A stretch of 64,000 bases of DNA from Lentzea sp. NBRC 102530 (lineage in GTDB: Bacteria; Actinomycetota; Actinomycetes; Mycobacteriales; Pseudonocardiaceae), in assembly GCF_030269365.1 (NCBI RefSeq), contig NZ_BSTF01000007.1:424322-488321 (forward strand), read 5' to 3'. The notes below the pieces were generated by a model. That model had not been told where the DNA came from and made no database searches. It worked only from the letters and a program-made list of their open reading frames with translations. Position 1 is the first letter of the stretch; each line of letters begins with the position of its first letter. Position numbers and translations under genes: made by a program. Shown here piece after piece: positions 34,050 to 42,158 of the stretch.

Positions 34050-34670
34050 GTGCGACACGACGATCCACTGGCCGCCGCGGTGACCGCCGCCATCCAGGCA
34101 GGTGACGTGCCCGCCCTGGCACGTCTGCTCGCGGACCACCCCGGCCTCGCGACCGCGCGGATCGTCGACGAGCACGGCCACGCGCGGAGCCTGCTGCACG
34201 TGCTGACGGACTGGCCCGCACGCCGCCCCAACGGCGCCCGAACCGTTGCGGTGCTGGTGGCAGCAGGCGCCGATGTCAACGCACGATTCGAAGGTCCGCA
34301 CCGGGAGACGCCGTTGCATTGGGCCGCCAGCGCCGATGACGTCGAGGTGCTCGACGCGTTGCTCGACCACGGTGCGGACATCGACGCCGACGGCGCGGTC
34401 GTCGCCGGTGGCACCGCGTTGACCGACGCGCGGGTGTTCGCGCAGTGGGCCGCGGCGCACCGGCTGGTCGAGCGCGGCGCGGCCGTGACGCTCGCCGACG
34501 CCGCCACGCTCGGGCTGCGCGACCGGCTCGAAGCTCTGCTGGCCGGGGCGAGCCAGGACGAGCTCGACACGGCGTACTGGGGTGCGAGCCGGGGCGGGCA
34601 GCCCGAGTGCGCGGCGCTCGTGGCCGCGGCGGGTGCGGACGTCCACCGGGTCCCGCCCTGGGAGTCCTAG
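34050..34670 (+). CDS. Ankyrin repeat protein
   Basis: Soluble protein of 206 aa made of about four ankyrin repeats. Recognisable ones are LARLLADHPGLATARIVDEHG, AVLVAAGADVNARFEG...TPLHWAAS and VLDALLDHGADIDAD. Ankyrin repeats mediate protein binding and no catalytic domain is attached. GTG 34050 lies 5 nt after GGAGG; GTG 34044 overlaps that ribosome site. It converges on the SMI1/KNR4-like gene with a 4-bp end overlap. Confidence 0.87.
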   Translation: MRHDDPLAAAVTAAIQAGDVPALARLLADHPGLATARIVDEHGHARSLLHVLTDWPARRPNGARTVAVLVAAGADVNARFEGPHRETPLHWAASADDVEVLDALLDHGADIDADGAVVAGGTALTDARVFAQWAAAHRLVERGAAVTLADAATLGLRDRLEALLAGASQDELDTAYWGASRGGQPECAALVAAAGADVHRVPPWES

Positions 34671-35173
34671 TCGAGGAACACCCAGCCGACCACGCCGTCC
34701 CGCACCTGCGCGCGGTACTTCCCGAGCACCACACCGCCCGTCCGCACCGCCTGCAGGACGTCGGTGAGCATCGCGTCGACGCTCGGCCACAACTTCGCCC
34801 ACATGTAGTCGTCGTGCCACCACTGGCACACGCACCCCGACTCCGGCCCCGGCCGTTCGTCGACGTAGAGGACGTCACCGGACCCGTTGGAGGCGATCGG
34901 CAGGAACGTCCGGCGGAAGTCGGCCGACGGCGTTCCGGCCGGTCCGTCCGGGTCCTCGGGGTGCGGGGAGCGTTCGCACAGCTCGGCGAGCCAGACCCGC
35001 TGCCTCGCCGAGCTCTCGGGGGTCATGGCCTCCCACATCGGCGGGAAGAGGTCGCGCAGACCGGACAACAGGAAGACGCCCCGGTCGTCGGGCTGGGCCG
35101 TGAGGGTCGCGAAGGTGACGGGCGCGTGCTCGCGGACCCATTCGCGCAGGAGGGTGGCCGGGTGATCAGTCAC
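34667..35173 (-). CDS. SMI1/KNR4 family protein
   Basis: Soluble protein of 168 aa whose C-terminal half matches the SMI1/KNR4 (SUKH) fold: FLPIASNGSGDVLYVDERPGP and GCVCQWWHDDY. Such proteins are often immunity or adaptor proteins. GTG 35173 is the first reasonable start; the frame upstream runs through repeat sequence. No toxin gene is adjacent. Its 3' end overlaps the ankyrin gene, so the two form a convergent pair of interaction-type proteins. Confidence 0.75.
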   Translation of the reverse strand: MTDHPATLLREWVREHAPVTFATLTAQPDDRGVFLLSGLRDLFPPMWEAMTPESSARQRVWLAELCERSPHPEDPDGPAGTPSADFRRTFLPIASNGSGDVLYVDERPGPESGCVCQWWHDDYMWAKLWPSVDAMLTDVLQAVRTGGVVLGKYRAQVRDGVVGWVFLD

Positions 35174-35251
35174 GCCGACGATCTTCGCGTCCCCGGCGGC
35201 CTCCGGCGTCGCGCGGGTCCCGGTCACCACCGCGCCGACGCCGTCCTGATG

Positions 35252-35333
35252 CCCGCGACGACGCCGAGCACGGCCGGACTCGGGCTGACGCCCCCGCGAC
35301 GACAGCGAGCACGGCCGAACTCGGGCTGGTCCC
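35252..35333. repeat. Two copies of a 41-bp tandem repeat
   Basis: Units 35252-35292 and 35293-35333 share CCCGCGACGAC, GCGAGCACGGCCG-like and ACTCGGGCTG blocks with about six differences. They lie in the 288-bp gap between the SMI1-like and YeiH genes, which holds nothing else recognisable. The core is similar to the kinase-gene repeat at 2245-2334 but not identical. Confidence 0.65.
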
Positions 35334-35461
35334 CCGTGCCCGGCGCTCGGCGGGCAGCACACCGGGTCGTGGTGCGCCGGCTGCCGGTTCGAGACCAGCC
35401 GGTGCGCCACGTCCAGGCGGTCGAGCGGACCACGCCCGTCCGCACGAAGATCGCCGCGAGA

Positions 35462-36550
35462 TCAGCCGCTGAAGTTCGCGAACAGCAGGCTCGCCAGCCC
35501 GAGCCCCACCAGCAGGTTGAACACGGTCGCGCTGGCGAAGACCCCGATCGGCTTCCAGCCCGCCTCCCGCAGCGGCGCGACCCGGAACTCCAGCCCGATC
35601 GAGACGAACGCGAGGATCAGGAACAACGTCCGCAGGTCGTTGACGGTCGCGATCACCGTCTTGTCGCCGCCGGACTCCAGGAACACCGTCGCCACCACCG
35701 ACGCGACCAGGAACCCGAGCACGAACTTGGGGAAGCGCTCCCACAACGCCCGCCCGCTGACCTTCGCCTCACCGGTCTTCTCGACCTTCAGCGCGAAGTA
35801 GGCCGTCAGCGCCACCGCGACCACGCCGAGCAACGCGTTCTGCGTCGTCTTCACGATCGTCGCGATCTGCAACGCCTCCTCGCCCACCAGCGCGCCCGCC
35901 GCGCTCACCGCCGCGGTCGTGTCGATGTTGCCGCCGATCCACGCGCCCGCCACCGCCGTCGGCAACCCGAACGCGTCCACCAGCAACGGCAGCACGAAGA
36001 TCGACGGCAGCGCGAAGATGATCACCAGGCTCGCGGTGTAGGCGAGCTGTTCCCGCCGCGCCTGCACGGCCCCGGCCGCCGCGATCGCCGCGCTCACCCC
36101 GCAGATCGACACCGCCGACGACAACAGGGCCCGCAGCTTCGGCCCCAGCCCGACCTTCCCGCCCAGCCACCAGGTGAACCCGAACACCAGGGTGATCAGC
36201 AGGAACGCCTGGGCGATGGCCGGTCCCGCCGCCTTGACGATCACCGCGAAGTTGATCGACGCGCCCAGCAGCACCAGCCCCGTCTTGATGAAGAACTCGG
36301 TGCGGAACCCCGCGGCGAGCCGGTCCCGGAATCCGAGACCGGTCAGCACCGCGTTGCCCAGCAGCCCGAGCACGATCGCGTAGACGGGGTACTCGACGCT
36401 CTTCGCGATGCCCCCGAGCCAGGTGCCCTTCGTGAACACCGGCACGTTCTGCTCCAGGTATCTGGTGAGCGCTCCCAGCAGCACGACGACCGCGACGCCG
36501 CCGACCGCCCACCAGACCTGAGACCGTTGCCGCGCCTGGACTTCCGTCAT
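35462..36550 (-). CDS. YeiH family putative sulfate exporter/permease
   Basis: Membrane protein of 362 aa with about ten hydrophobic segments belonging to UPF0324/YeiH. Typical pieces are YAIVLGLLGNAV, TGLVLLGASINF, ICGVSAAIAAAGAV and AWIGGNIDTTAAVSAAGAL. The ATG shares its A with the stop of the upstream 61-aa gene (TGATG), so translation is coupled. Substrate in the family is not settled (sulfonate/sulfate export proposed for relatives). Confidence 0.9.
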   Translation of the reverse strand: MTEVQARQRSQVWWAVGGVAVVVLLGALTRYLEQNVPVFTKGTWLGGIAKSVEYPVYAIVLGLLGNAVLTGLGFRDRLAAGFRTEFFIKTGLVLLGASINFAVIVKAAGPAIAQAFLLITLVFGFTWWLGGKVGLGPKLRALLSSAVSICGVSAAIAAAGAVQARREQLAYTASLVIIFALPSIFVLPLLVDAFGLPTAVAGAWIGGNIDTTAAVSAAGALVGEEALQIATIVKTTQNALLGVVAVALTAYFALKVEKTGEAKVSGRALWERFPKFVLGFLVASVVATVFLESGGDKTVIATVNDLRTLFLILAFVSIGLEFRVAPLREAGWKPIGVFASATVFNLLVGLGLASLLFANFSG

Positions 36551-36735
36551 CAGGGCACCAGCCAGCCGGGGATGAACTGCGTCAGCACCAGTGCCAGCAG
36601 CACCAGCCCGACGATCGTGGCGGCCCAGTCCTCGTTCCACGCCAGCCTGCGCTCGCGGCGCACGCCCTCGTCCGTCTCCACCCGGTCCTCCTCCGCTCGG
36701 GCGTCATCGTCCGAGCCGGGCGGCAGGGCGGGCAA
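36550..36735 (-). CDS. 61-aa single-span membrane peptide coupled to YeiH
   Basis: Small protein with a charged cytoplasmic N-terminal half and one C-terminal membrane span (residues about 39-58, TIVGLVLLALVLTQFIPGWLV). It starts at TTG 36735 with GGGAG just upstream. Its stop overlaps the YeiH start by 1 nt. The WNEDWAA stretch before the span, plus coupling, suggests it is a subunit or assembly factor of the transporter. I know no name for it. Confidence 0.65.
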   Translation of the reverse strand: MPALPPGSDDDARAEEDRVETDEGVRRERRLAWNEDWAATIVGLVLLALVLTQFIPGWLVP

Positions 36736-36766
36736 GGGCTCCCGCGATGTGGAACGCCCCGCCGGG

Positions 36767-37927
36767 TCAGGCGGGCGGCGCGAGCACCACGGCGGAGTTG
36801 TGGCCGCCCATCCCGAGCGACGACTTGATCGTCAGCCCGTCCCGCACCGGTGTCGGCCCGTTCAGCAGCCGCGGGTGTCCCGGCGCGACGACCGGCGGCG
36901 CCGGGATCACGCCGTTGTCGTACCCCATCGCGGCCACGGCCACCTCGATCGCCGACGCCGCCCCCTGGCAGTGGCCGGTCAGCGGTTTCACGGAGTAGAT
37001 CCCGGTCTCCGGACCGAAGAGCTGTTCCAGCACGGCGGCTTCGGCGGTGTCGCACTGCGCGGTGCCCGGCCCGTGCGCGTTGAGGTAGCGCACGTCGGCG
37101 GCGCTGACAGAGGCGTTGTCCAGGGCGTCGGTGAAGCAGGAGGTGATCTGGTCGAGCGCCGGGTCGATCGACGTCACGTGGTACGCGTCGTGCGACATCG
37201 CGCCGCCGAGGGTGAGGGCGTACGGGTTGGTGGCGTGCCGGGACAGGACGAACGCGACGGACGCCTCGCCCATCACGAAGCCCCTGCTGCCCTCCTGGAA
37301 CGGGCGGCACGCGTCGAGCGGTTCGGCGTCCACGACGGCCACCCCGAGGCGGACGAAGTGCGACACGTTCTCCGGGGTGAGCGACAGGTCCGTCGCGACG
37401 AACACCACGTCGTCGACGATCCCGGCGTCCAGCCAGGCCTTCGCGGTGATCAGGCCGGCGTTGCCGGACGCGCACATCGCCGAGACGTTCATCGCGGGGC
37501 CGTGGAAACCGTATTCCTGCATGAACGTCGACATCGGGGTCGACGGCATCAACGCGAGGTAGTCGTGGACGGGCAACTTGCCGCCGCGCGTGACGTAGAA
37601 GTCGCGCCACAGGTCCACTTCGCCCAGCACGACCGCGTGCATCAGGCCTACTCGGCGACCGGGACGCCACCCGCGCGTGCCCGCGTCCTCGATGGCCTCG
37701 CGGGCCGCGGCGCGCATCGCCCGCGCGAACCTGCTCGGACCGTCCACCGGGTCGCCGCCCTCGCCGACGTACGCGGCCCAGACCGTGTCACCCGGGAATC
37801 GGCCAAGCTCAGGGACTATGGACGCGGCGGGCTTGCCGCTCATCAGCCCCTCCCAGAGCGACGGGCGGTCCCACCCGTACGCGCTGACGACACCGATTCC
37901 GCAGATGCCCACACCAGGCGCGACCAT
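36767..37927 (-). CDS. Beta-ketoacyl synthase family protein (stand-alone)
   Basis: Condensing enzyme of 386 aa, thiolase fold, FabF/KSII-like. Catalytic Cys in SAMCASGNAG, first His in NAHGPGTAQCD, second His in LTGHCQGAASA, so the full CHH triad is present and it should be active. The C-terminal IKSSLGMGGHNSAVVL loop is conserved. It has no adjacent acyl carrier protein, ketoreductase or chain-length factor. ATG 37927 begins the homology. It could serve fatty-acid modification or a scattered pathway. Confidence 0.88.
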   Translation of the reverse strand: MVAPGVGICGIGVVSAYGWDRPSLWEGLMSGKPAASIVPELGRFPGDTVWAAYVGEGGDPVDGPSRFARAMRAAAREAIEDAGTRGWRPGRRVGLMHAVVLGEVDLWRDFYVTRGGKLPVHDYLALMPSTPMSTFMQEYGFHGPAMNVSAMCASGNAGLITAKAWLDAGIVDDVVFVATDLSLTPENVSHFVRLGVAVVDAEPLDACRPFQEGSRGFVMGEASVAFVLSRHATNPYALTLGGAMSHDAYHVTSIDPALDQITSCFTDALDNASVSAADVRYLNAHGPGTAQCDTAEAAVLEQLFGPETGIYSVKPLTGHCQGAASAIEVAVAAMGYDNGVIPAPPVVAPGHPRLLNGPTPVRDGLTIKSSLGMGGHNSAVVLAPPA

Positions 37928-38123
37928 AGCTTCCAGCTCCCCCACACCGAGGGCCAACGACTCGACTGCCTGCAAGGATAACCGGGCAAAAGGGCTCCCA
38001 GCGAGCACCTCCCCCGTCCACAATGGACCAGGAAGGGACGGACCCTGGTCACGACCCGGTAGGTTCGACCGGATATAACGGCACACCATGTCGAAACCAC
38101 ACGTGTGATCTGGGAGCCAAGAC

Positions 38124-40832
38124 GTGAGCGACCTGATCGGTGACGCCGAGTTCGACCACGAACTGCTGGTCGACCTCGCGCTCTCGGTCGGTGCCGCCGT
38201 GGTGTGGTGGCTGGACCTGGGGACGGACCGGCTCGGCTGGGCTCCCGGCCTCGACGTGGTCATCGGCGTCCCTGGCGAGGACACCGACACCGTGCGCGAC
38301 CGGCTGGCCGAGCTCGTAGCACCGCTGACCGTCGCCACGAAGGCCGCTGCGGCCTGGCAGGACTTCGAGCTCGAACAGCCCCTGAACACCCCGAACGGTA
38401 CGCGCTGGCTCCAGTTCCGCGCCCGCGTCTCGACGCACGACTCGGCACGCGCCTTGGTCGGTGTCGTCGCCGACGTCACCCGCAGGCACACCCAGCAGCA
38501 GGAGCTCGCCGACCTCGCGGACCGCTACCGGCTGCTGGTCGACCTCGCGCCCGAGGCGATCGTCGTGCACGAGGCGGGCCTGCTCGTGTACGCGAACCCG
38601 GCGGCGGTGCAGTACGTGCGGGCCAAGTCCGAGGCGGACCTGCTGGGCAGGCCGATCACCGACTTCGTCCACCCGGACTCCACGCAGGACATGCTGCGGC
38701 GCATCGCGAAGCTGACCGAGCCGGGCGCGACGAGCGATCCGGCCGACGCCGTGCTGGTCCGGTTCGACGGCGGCACCACGGACGTCGAGTCGGTGTCGGT
38801 GCGCACCACCTGGGAGGGCAGGCCCGCCTTCCAGGTGATCATGCGGGACGTCACCGAGCAGAAGGCGGCCGCGGCGGCGTTGCGCTACCAGGCCGCCCTC
38901 GCCGCGCACGTCAGCGACGCGTTGATCGCCACCACCTCGGACGGCGTCGTGACGAGCTGGAACCCCAGCGCCGAGACCGTCTACGGGCACAGCACCGCCG
39001 ACGCCGTCGGCCAGCCGATCAGCCACGTCGTGGGTGCGCCGCTGGACCCCGTGGCGGTGCTCCAGGCGGGCGGTGTCGTGCACGCCGTGCACCGCCGTTC
39101 GGACGGGGCCACGCTCGCGGTTCGCGTGTCGGTCGCGCGGATGGACGACGGGTACGTGCTGATCTGCGCGGACGAGACAGCGCGCCGCCGGGCCGAGCAC
39201 CACTTCACCGCCGTCGTCGCCGCCATCGAGGAGGGCGTGCTCGTCGTCGGCGGCACGGGCCTGGTCGAGTCGGTGAACCCCGCGGCCGAACGCATCCTCG
39301 GCGTGAGCGCGCACGAGGTGATCGGCAAGCCCGCGTCGCTGGCCGAACTGCACGACGAGTCCGGTCAGCCCGTTCCGCGCAGCGACTACCCGTCGGCCAA
39401 CACCCGCGCCAACGGAAGGGCGCAGCACGGCCGGATCCTGCGTTCGCTGCGCCCGGACGGCTCGCACGTGTGGCTGTCGCTGAGCGCCCGCGCCCTGTCT
39501 CCCGACGGCTCGGTGCCGTCCGCGACGGTCGTGTCGTTCACCGACATCACCGAACGCCGCATGATCGACAGCCAGCTGGAGCACGAGGCGACGCACGACT
39601 CGTTGACGGGTCTGAACAACCGCACGGTCATCATCAACCGCCTCAGCCCGGCCGCCCGTGCGCACCGGTCCGGCCCGACCACCGTGCTGTTCATCGACCT
39701 GGACAAGTTCAAGGTCATCAACGACTCCCTCGGCCACAGCGTGGGCGACGAGGTGCTCCGCGTGGTCGGCACCCGGCTCGGGCGCAGCTCCCGCCGCGGC
39801 GACGTGATCGGCAGGCTCGGCGGCGACGAGTTCACCGTGATCGCCTACGGCCTGAGCGGCCCCGAGGAGGCGGCGGCGCTCGCGGAGCACGTCCGGTCCG
39901 AGCTGAACCGCCCGATCACCGTCGCCGGCCGGCAGCTGCACGTGGACGCGAGCGTCGGCATCGTGATCGCCGAACCGGGCGACCGCCGCGACGGCGCCGA
40001 CCTGCTGCGCGACGCGGACCTCGCGATGTACCACGCCAAGACGCGGGGCCGCGGCCGCACGGCGTTCTTCGACGTCGAACTCCGCGAACGCATCCAGCGC
40101 CGCCTGCAGCTGGAGCAGGACCTGCGGATGGCCCCGCTCGGCCACGAGCTGTGGGTCGCCTACCAGCCGATCGTCGACCTGCGCACGGACGAGCGCACCG
40201 CCGTCGAGGGCCTGCTGCGCTGGACGCACCCCCGCTACGGCCCGATCACCCCGGCGGAGTTCATCACGCTCGCCGAGGAGAGCGATCTCATCAACATCAT
40301 CGGCGCGCACATGCTGCACACCGCCACCCGCGAGATCGCCGAGCAGGCCCCGGAACTCCAGCTGACCGTGAACCTCTCGGCCCGCCAGCTCGACGACCCG
40401 TGGCTCGTCTCGGCGGTCCGCAACGCCACCCACAAGGCGGGCCTGGCGCCCAGCTCGCTCTGCCTGGAGATCACCGAAAGCGCTCTCACCCGCGACCCGG
40501 CGCTGGCGTCCAGAACGCTGGCGGCGTTGCGGGATCTGGGGGTCCGGCTCGCGATCGACGACTTCGGCACCGGGTACTCGTCGCTCGCGCAGCTGCTCAC
40601 CCTGCCGCTGGACACCCTCAAGATCGACCGCTCGTTCACGGTCGGGCTGGGCGACTCCGGCGAGGCCGAGGCGATCGTCACGAGCATCATCGCCATGGCG
40701 CACGCCGTGGACATGACGGTGGTCGCCGAGGGCGTGGAGCAGCCGGAGCAGCTGGAGATCCTGCGGGGCCTGGGCTGCGACCTGGCGCAGGGGTTCTACC
40801 TCGGCCGGCCGGTGCCGATCGCCGAGCTGTGA
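38124..40832 (+). CDS. PAS-GGDEF-EAL cyclic-di-GMP signalling protein
   Basis: Soluble protein of 902 aa with tandem sensory PAS domains (residues about 20-480) followed by diguanylate cyclase and phosphodiesterase domains. The GGDEF motif is intact at 566-570 and is preceded by an RxxD inhibitory site (RRGD) exactly five residues upstream. The EAL-domain motif reads EGL (695-697), and DDFGTGYSSL, a metal/loop region, is conserved. It should make, and possibly degrade, c-di-GMP. GTG 38124 has GGGAG upstream. No membrane span, so it senses cytoplasmic signals. Confidence 0.93.
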   Translation: MSDLIGDAEFDHELLVDLALSVGAAVVWWLDLGTDRLGWAPGLDVVIGVPGEDTDTVRDRLAELVAPLTVATKAAAAWQDFELEQPLNTPNGTRWLQFRARVSTHDSARALVGVVADVTRRHTQQQELADLADRYRLLVDLAPEAIVVHEAGLLVYANPAAVQYVRAKSEADLLGRPITDFVHPDSTQDMLRRIAKLTEPGATSDPADAVLVRFDGGTTDVESVSVRTTWEGRPAFQVIMRDVTEQKAAAAALRYQAALAAHVSDALIATTSDGVVTSWNPSAETVYGHSTADAVGQPISHVVGAPLDPVAVLQAGGVVHAVHRRSDGATLAVRVSVARMDDGYVLICADETARRRAEHHFTAVVAAIEEGVLVVGGTGLVESVNPAAERILGVSAHEVIGKPASLAELHDESGQPVPRSDYPSANTRANGRAQHGRILRSLRPDGSHVWLSLSARALSPDGSVPSATVVSFTDITERRMIDSQLEHEATHDSLTGLNNRTVIINRLSPAARAHRSGPTTVLFIDLDKFKVINDSLGHSVGDEVLRVVGTRLGRSSRRGDVIGRLGGDEFTVIAYGLSGPEEAAALAEHVRSELNRPITVAGRQLHVDASVGIVIAEPGDRRDGADLLRDADLAMYHAKTRGRGRTAFFDVELRERIQRRLQLEQDLRMAPLGHELWVAYQPIVDLRTDERTAVEGLLRWTHPRYGPITPAEFITLAEESDLINIIGAHMLHTATREIAEQAPELQLTVNLSARQLDDPWLVSAVRNATHKAGLAPSSLCLEITESALTRDPALASRTLAALRDLGVRLAIDDFGTGYSSLAQLLTLPLDTLKIDRSFTVGLGDSGEAEAIVTSIIAMAHAVDMTVVAEGVEQPEQLEILRGLGCDLAQGFYLGRPVPIAEL

Positions 40833-40833
40833 G

Positions 40834-41619
40834 TCAGCGCAGGTACGAGGCCCCGTTGAGGTCGAGGACCGCACCCGAGGCCCACTGAGCCCCCGGCGAG
40901 GCCAGGTGCACGATCGCCGCCGCGACCTCCTCGGGTGTGCCGACCCTGCCGAACGGGCTCTGCCCGCGCACCCCGTCGCCCTCGGCGCCGCCGAGCTTCG
41001 CGGCCTGGCGTTCGGTGGCGACGAACCCCGGTGCCACGGACGTCACCGAGATCCCGTGCGGCGCCAGCGTGATCGCCGCCGACTGCCCGAACGCGTGCAG
41101 CGCGGCCTTGCTCGCCGCGTAGGCCGGGTGGTCGGCCTCGCCCCGGAACGCACCCCGCGAGCCGACGTTGACGATCGCGCCGGGCACACCCCGTTCGACC
41201 AGATGCCGCGCCACGGCCCAGGTGACGTTCACGGCGCCGTGCAGGTTGACGGCGAACATCTGCTGCCACGCGCCGGTCCACACGTCCCACTCCGCCTCGC
41301 CGACGCGGTGCCGGTTGCTCGCTGTCGGGGCGACGGCGGCGTTGTTGACGAGCACGTCGACCGCGCCGAGCCGATCGACGGCTTCCGCGACGAGGGTGCG
41401 GGCGGCCTCGGGGTCGGCGAGGTCGCCACCGAGCACCGCGTGCCCGTCGCCGCGGAGCAGGGACAGCGTTTCCTCGGCGTCGTCACGCCGGCTGCTGCAG
41501 TGGACGGCGACGCGGTGCCCGAGTTCGGCGAACGCCCGCGCCGTCGCCCTGCCGATTCCGCGGGACGCGCCCGTCACCAGCACTGCGCTGTTCTCCACTT
41601 TGGCACTGTTCTCCGCCAT
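40834..41619 (-). CDS. SDR family oxidoreductase
   Basis: Short-chain dehydrogenase of 261 aa. TGASRGIG cofactor loop, NNAAVAP motif, catalytic Ser (VNVGSRGAF region) and YAASKAAL. HCSSRRDDAE after the second strand suggests NADP(H) preference. ATG 41619 is used: TACGGT (41632-41627) ends 7 nt upstream, so it is probably leaderless. Its stop abuts the stop of the GGDEF-EAL gene (converging). Function beyond fold is unknown. Confidence 0.92.
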   Translation of the reverse strand: MAENSAKVENSAVLVTGASRGIGRATARAFAELGHRVAVHCSSRRDDAEETLSLLRGDGHAVLGGDLADPEAARTLVAEAVDRLGAVDVLVNNAAVAPTASNRHRVGEAEWDVWTGAWQQMFAVNLHGAVNVTWAVARHLVERGVPGAIVNVGSRGAFRGEADHPAYAASKAALHAFGQSAAITLAPHGISVTSVAPGFVATERQAAKLGGAEGDGVRGQSPFGRVGTPEEVAAAIVHLASPGAQWASGAVLDLNGASYLR

Positions 41620-41634
41620 GCTCCGCACCGTACG

Positions 41635-42126
41635 TCAGAACAGGCGGCCGTCCTCCTCGGCGGGCGGCTCCTCCAGCTCCAGCAGGTACCGCTTGCGCCG
41701 CAACCCGCCCGCGTAGCCGGTGAGCGTTCCCTTCGAGCCGACCACCCGGTGGCACGGCACGATGATGCTGATCGGGTTCCACCCGTTGGCGTTCCCGACG
41801 GCCTGGGCCGCGGCGGGATCACCGAGTGCGGCGGCCAGCTGCCCGTACGTCCGCGTCTCGCCGTACGGAATCGCGATCAGCATCTCCCACACGCTCCGCT
41901 CGAACGCCGACCCGCGCGGCGCGAGTTCCAGGTCGAACGTCCGCCGCGTGCCCGCGAAGTACTCGTCCAGCTGCCGCCGGACCTCGTCGAACCCGGCGTC
42001 CGACGCGGGGCCGAAGTCGAGGCGCGGGGTGCGCAGGTGGCCGTCGAAGTAGAGCCCGATCAACGCGGTGCCGTCGCCGACGAGCGTGAGCGGCCCGACC
42101 GGGGAGGAGATGACGGTGTGGTGCAT
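41635..42126 (-). CDS. ogt: Methylated-DNA-[protein]-cysteine S-methyltransferase
   Basis: Suicide DNA-repair enzyme of 163 aa that removes alkyl groups from O6-alkylguanine. The PCHR motif with the acceptor Cys (IIVPCHRVVG) and the helix-turn-helix-like segment AIPYGETRTYGQLA are clear. ATG 42126 (MHHTVISSPVGPL) fits family starts; an in-frame ATG at 42135 is closer to a GGAGG site and also possible. It is 32 nt downstream of the GH3 gene and may be read through from the glucan operon. Confidence 0.92.
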   Translation of the reverse strand: MHHTVISSPVGPLTLVGDGTALIGLYFDGHLRTPRLDFGPASDAGFDEVRRQLDEYFAGTRRTFDLELAPRGSAFERSVWEMLIAIPYGETRTYGQLAAALGDPAAAQAVGNANGWNPISIIVPCHRVVGSKGTLTGYAGGLRRKRYLLELEEPPAEEDGRLF

Positions 42127-42158
42127 TCCGCGCATTCTCCTCCCCCGCCGGGAGGCCC

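Noticed and set aside
30785..34570. A 1261-codon minus-strand open frame spanning ModC, the modB region and beyond
   Set aside because: Only its C-terminal 348 codons are ModC. The rest lies over the permease and plus-strand dehydratase and ankyrin genes and has Arg/Pro-rich composition typical of shadow frames at 70% GC.
34667..35173. Toxin-immunity pair of the SMI1-like and ankyrin genes
   Set aside because: Both folds occur in immunity proteins, but no toxin or secretion gene is nearby and they converge rather than forming an operon.
36767..37927. A polyketide or fatty-acid biosynthetic cluster around the ketosynthase
   Set aside because: No acyl carrier protein, acyltransferase, reductase or tailoring gene is adjacent; neighbours are YeiH and a c-di-GMP protein.
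38049..40874. A 941-codon minus-strand open frame opposite the GGDEF-EAL gene
   Set aside because: The plus strand carries clear PAS, GGDEF and EAL motifs throughout. The opposite frame has no domain and biased composition.
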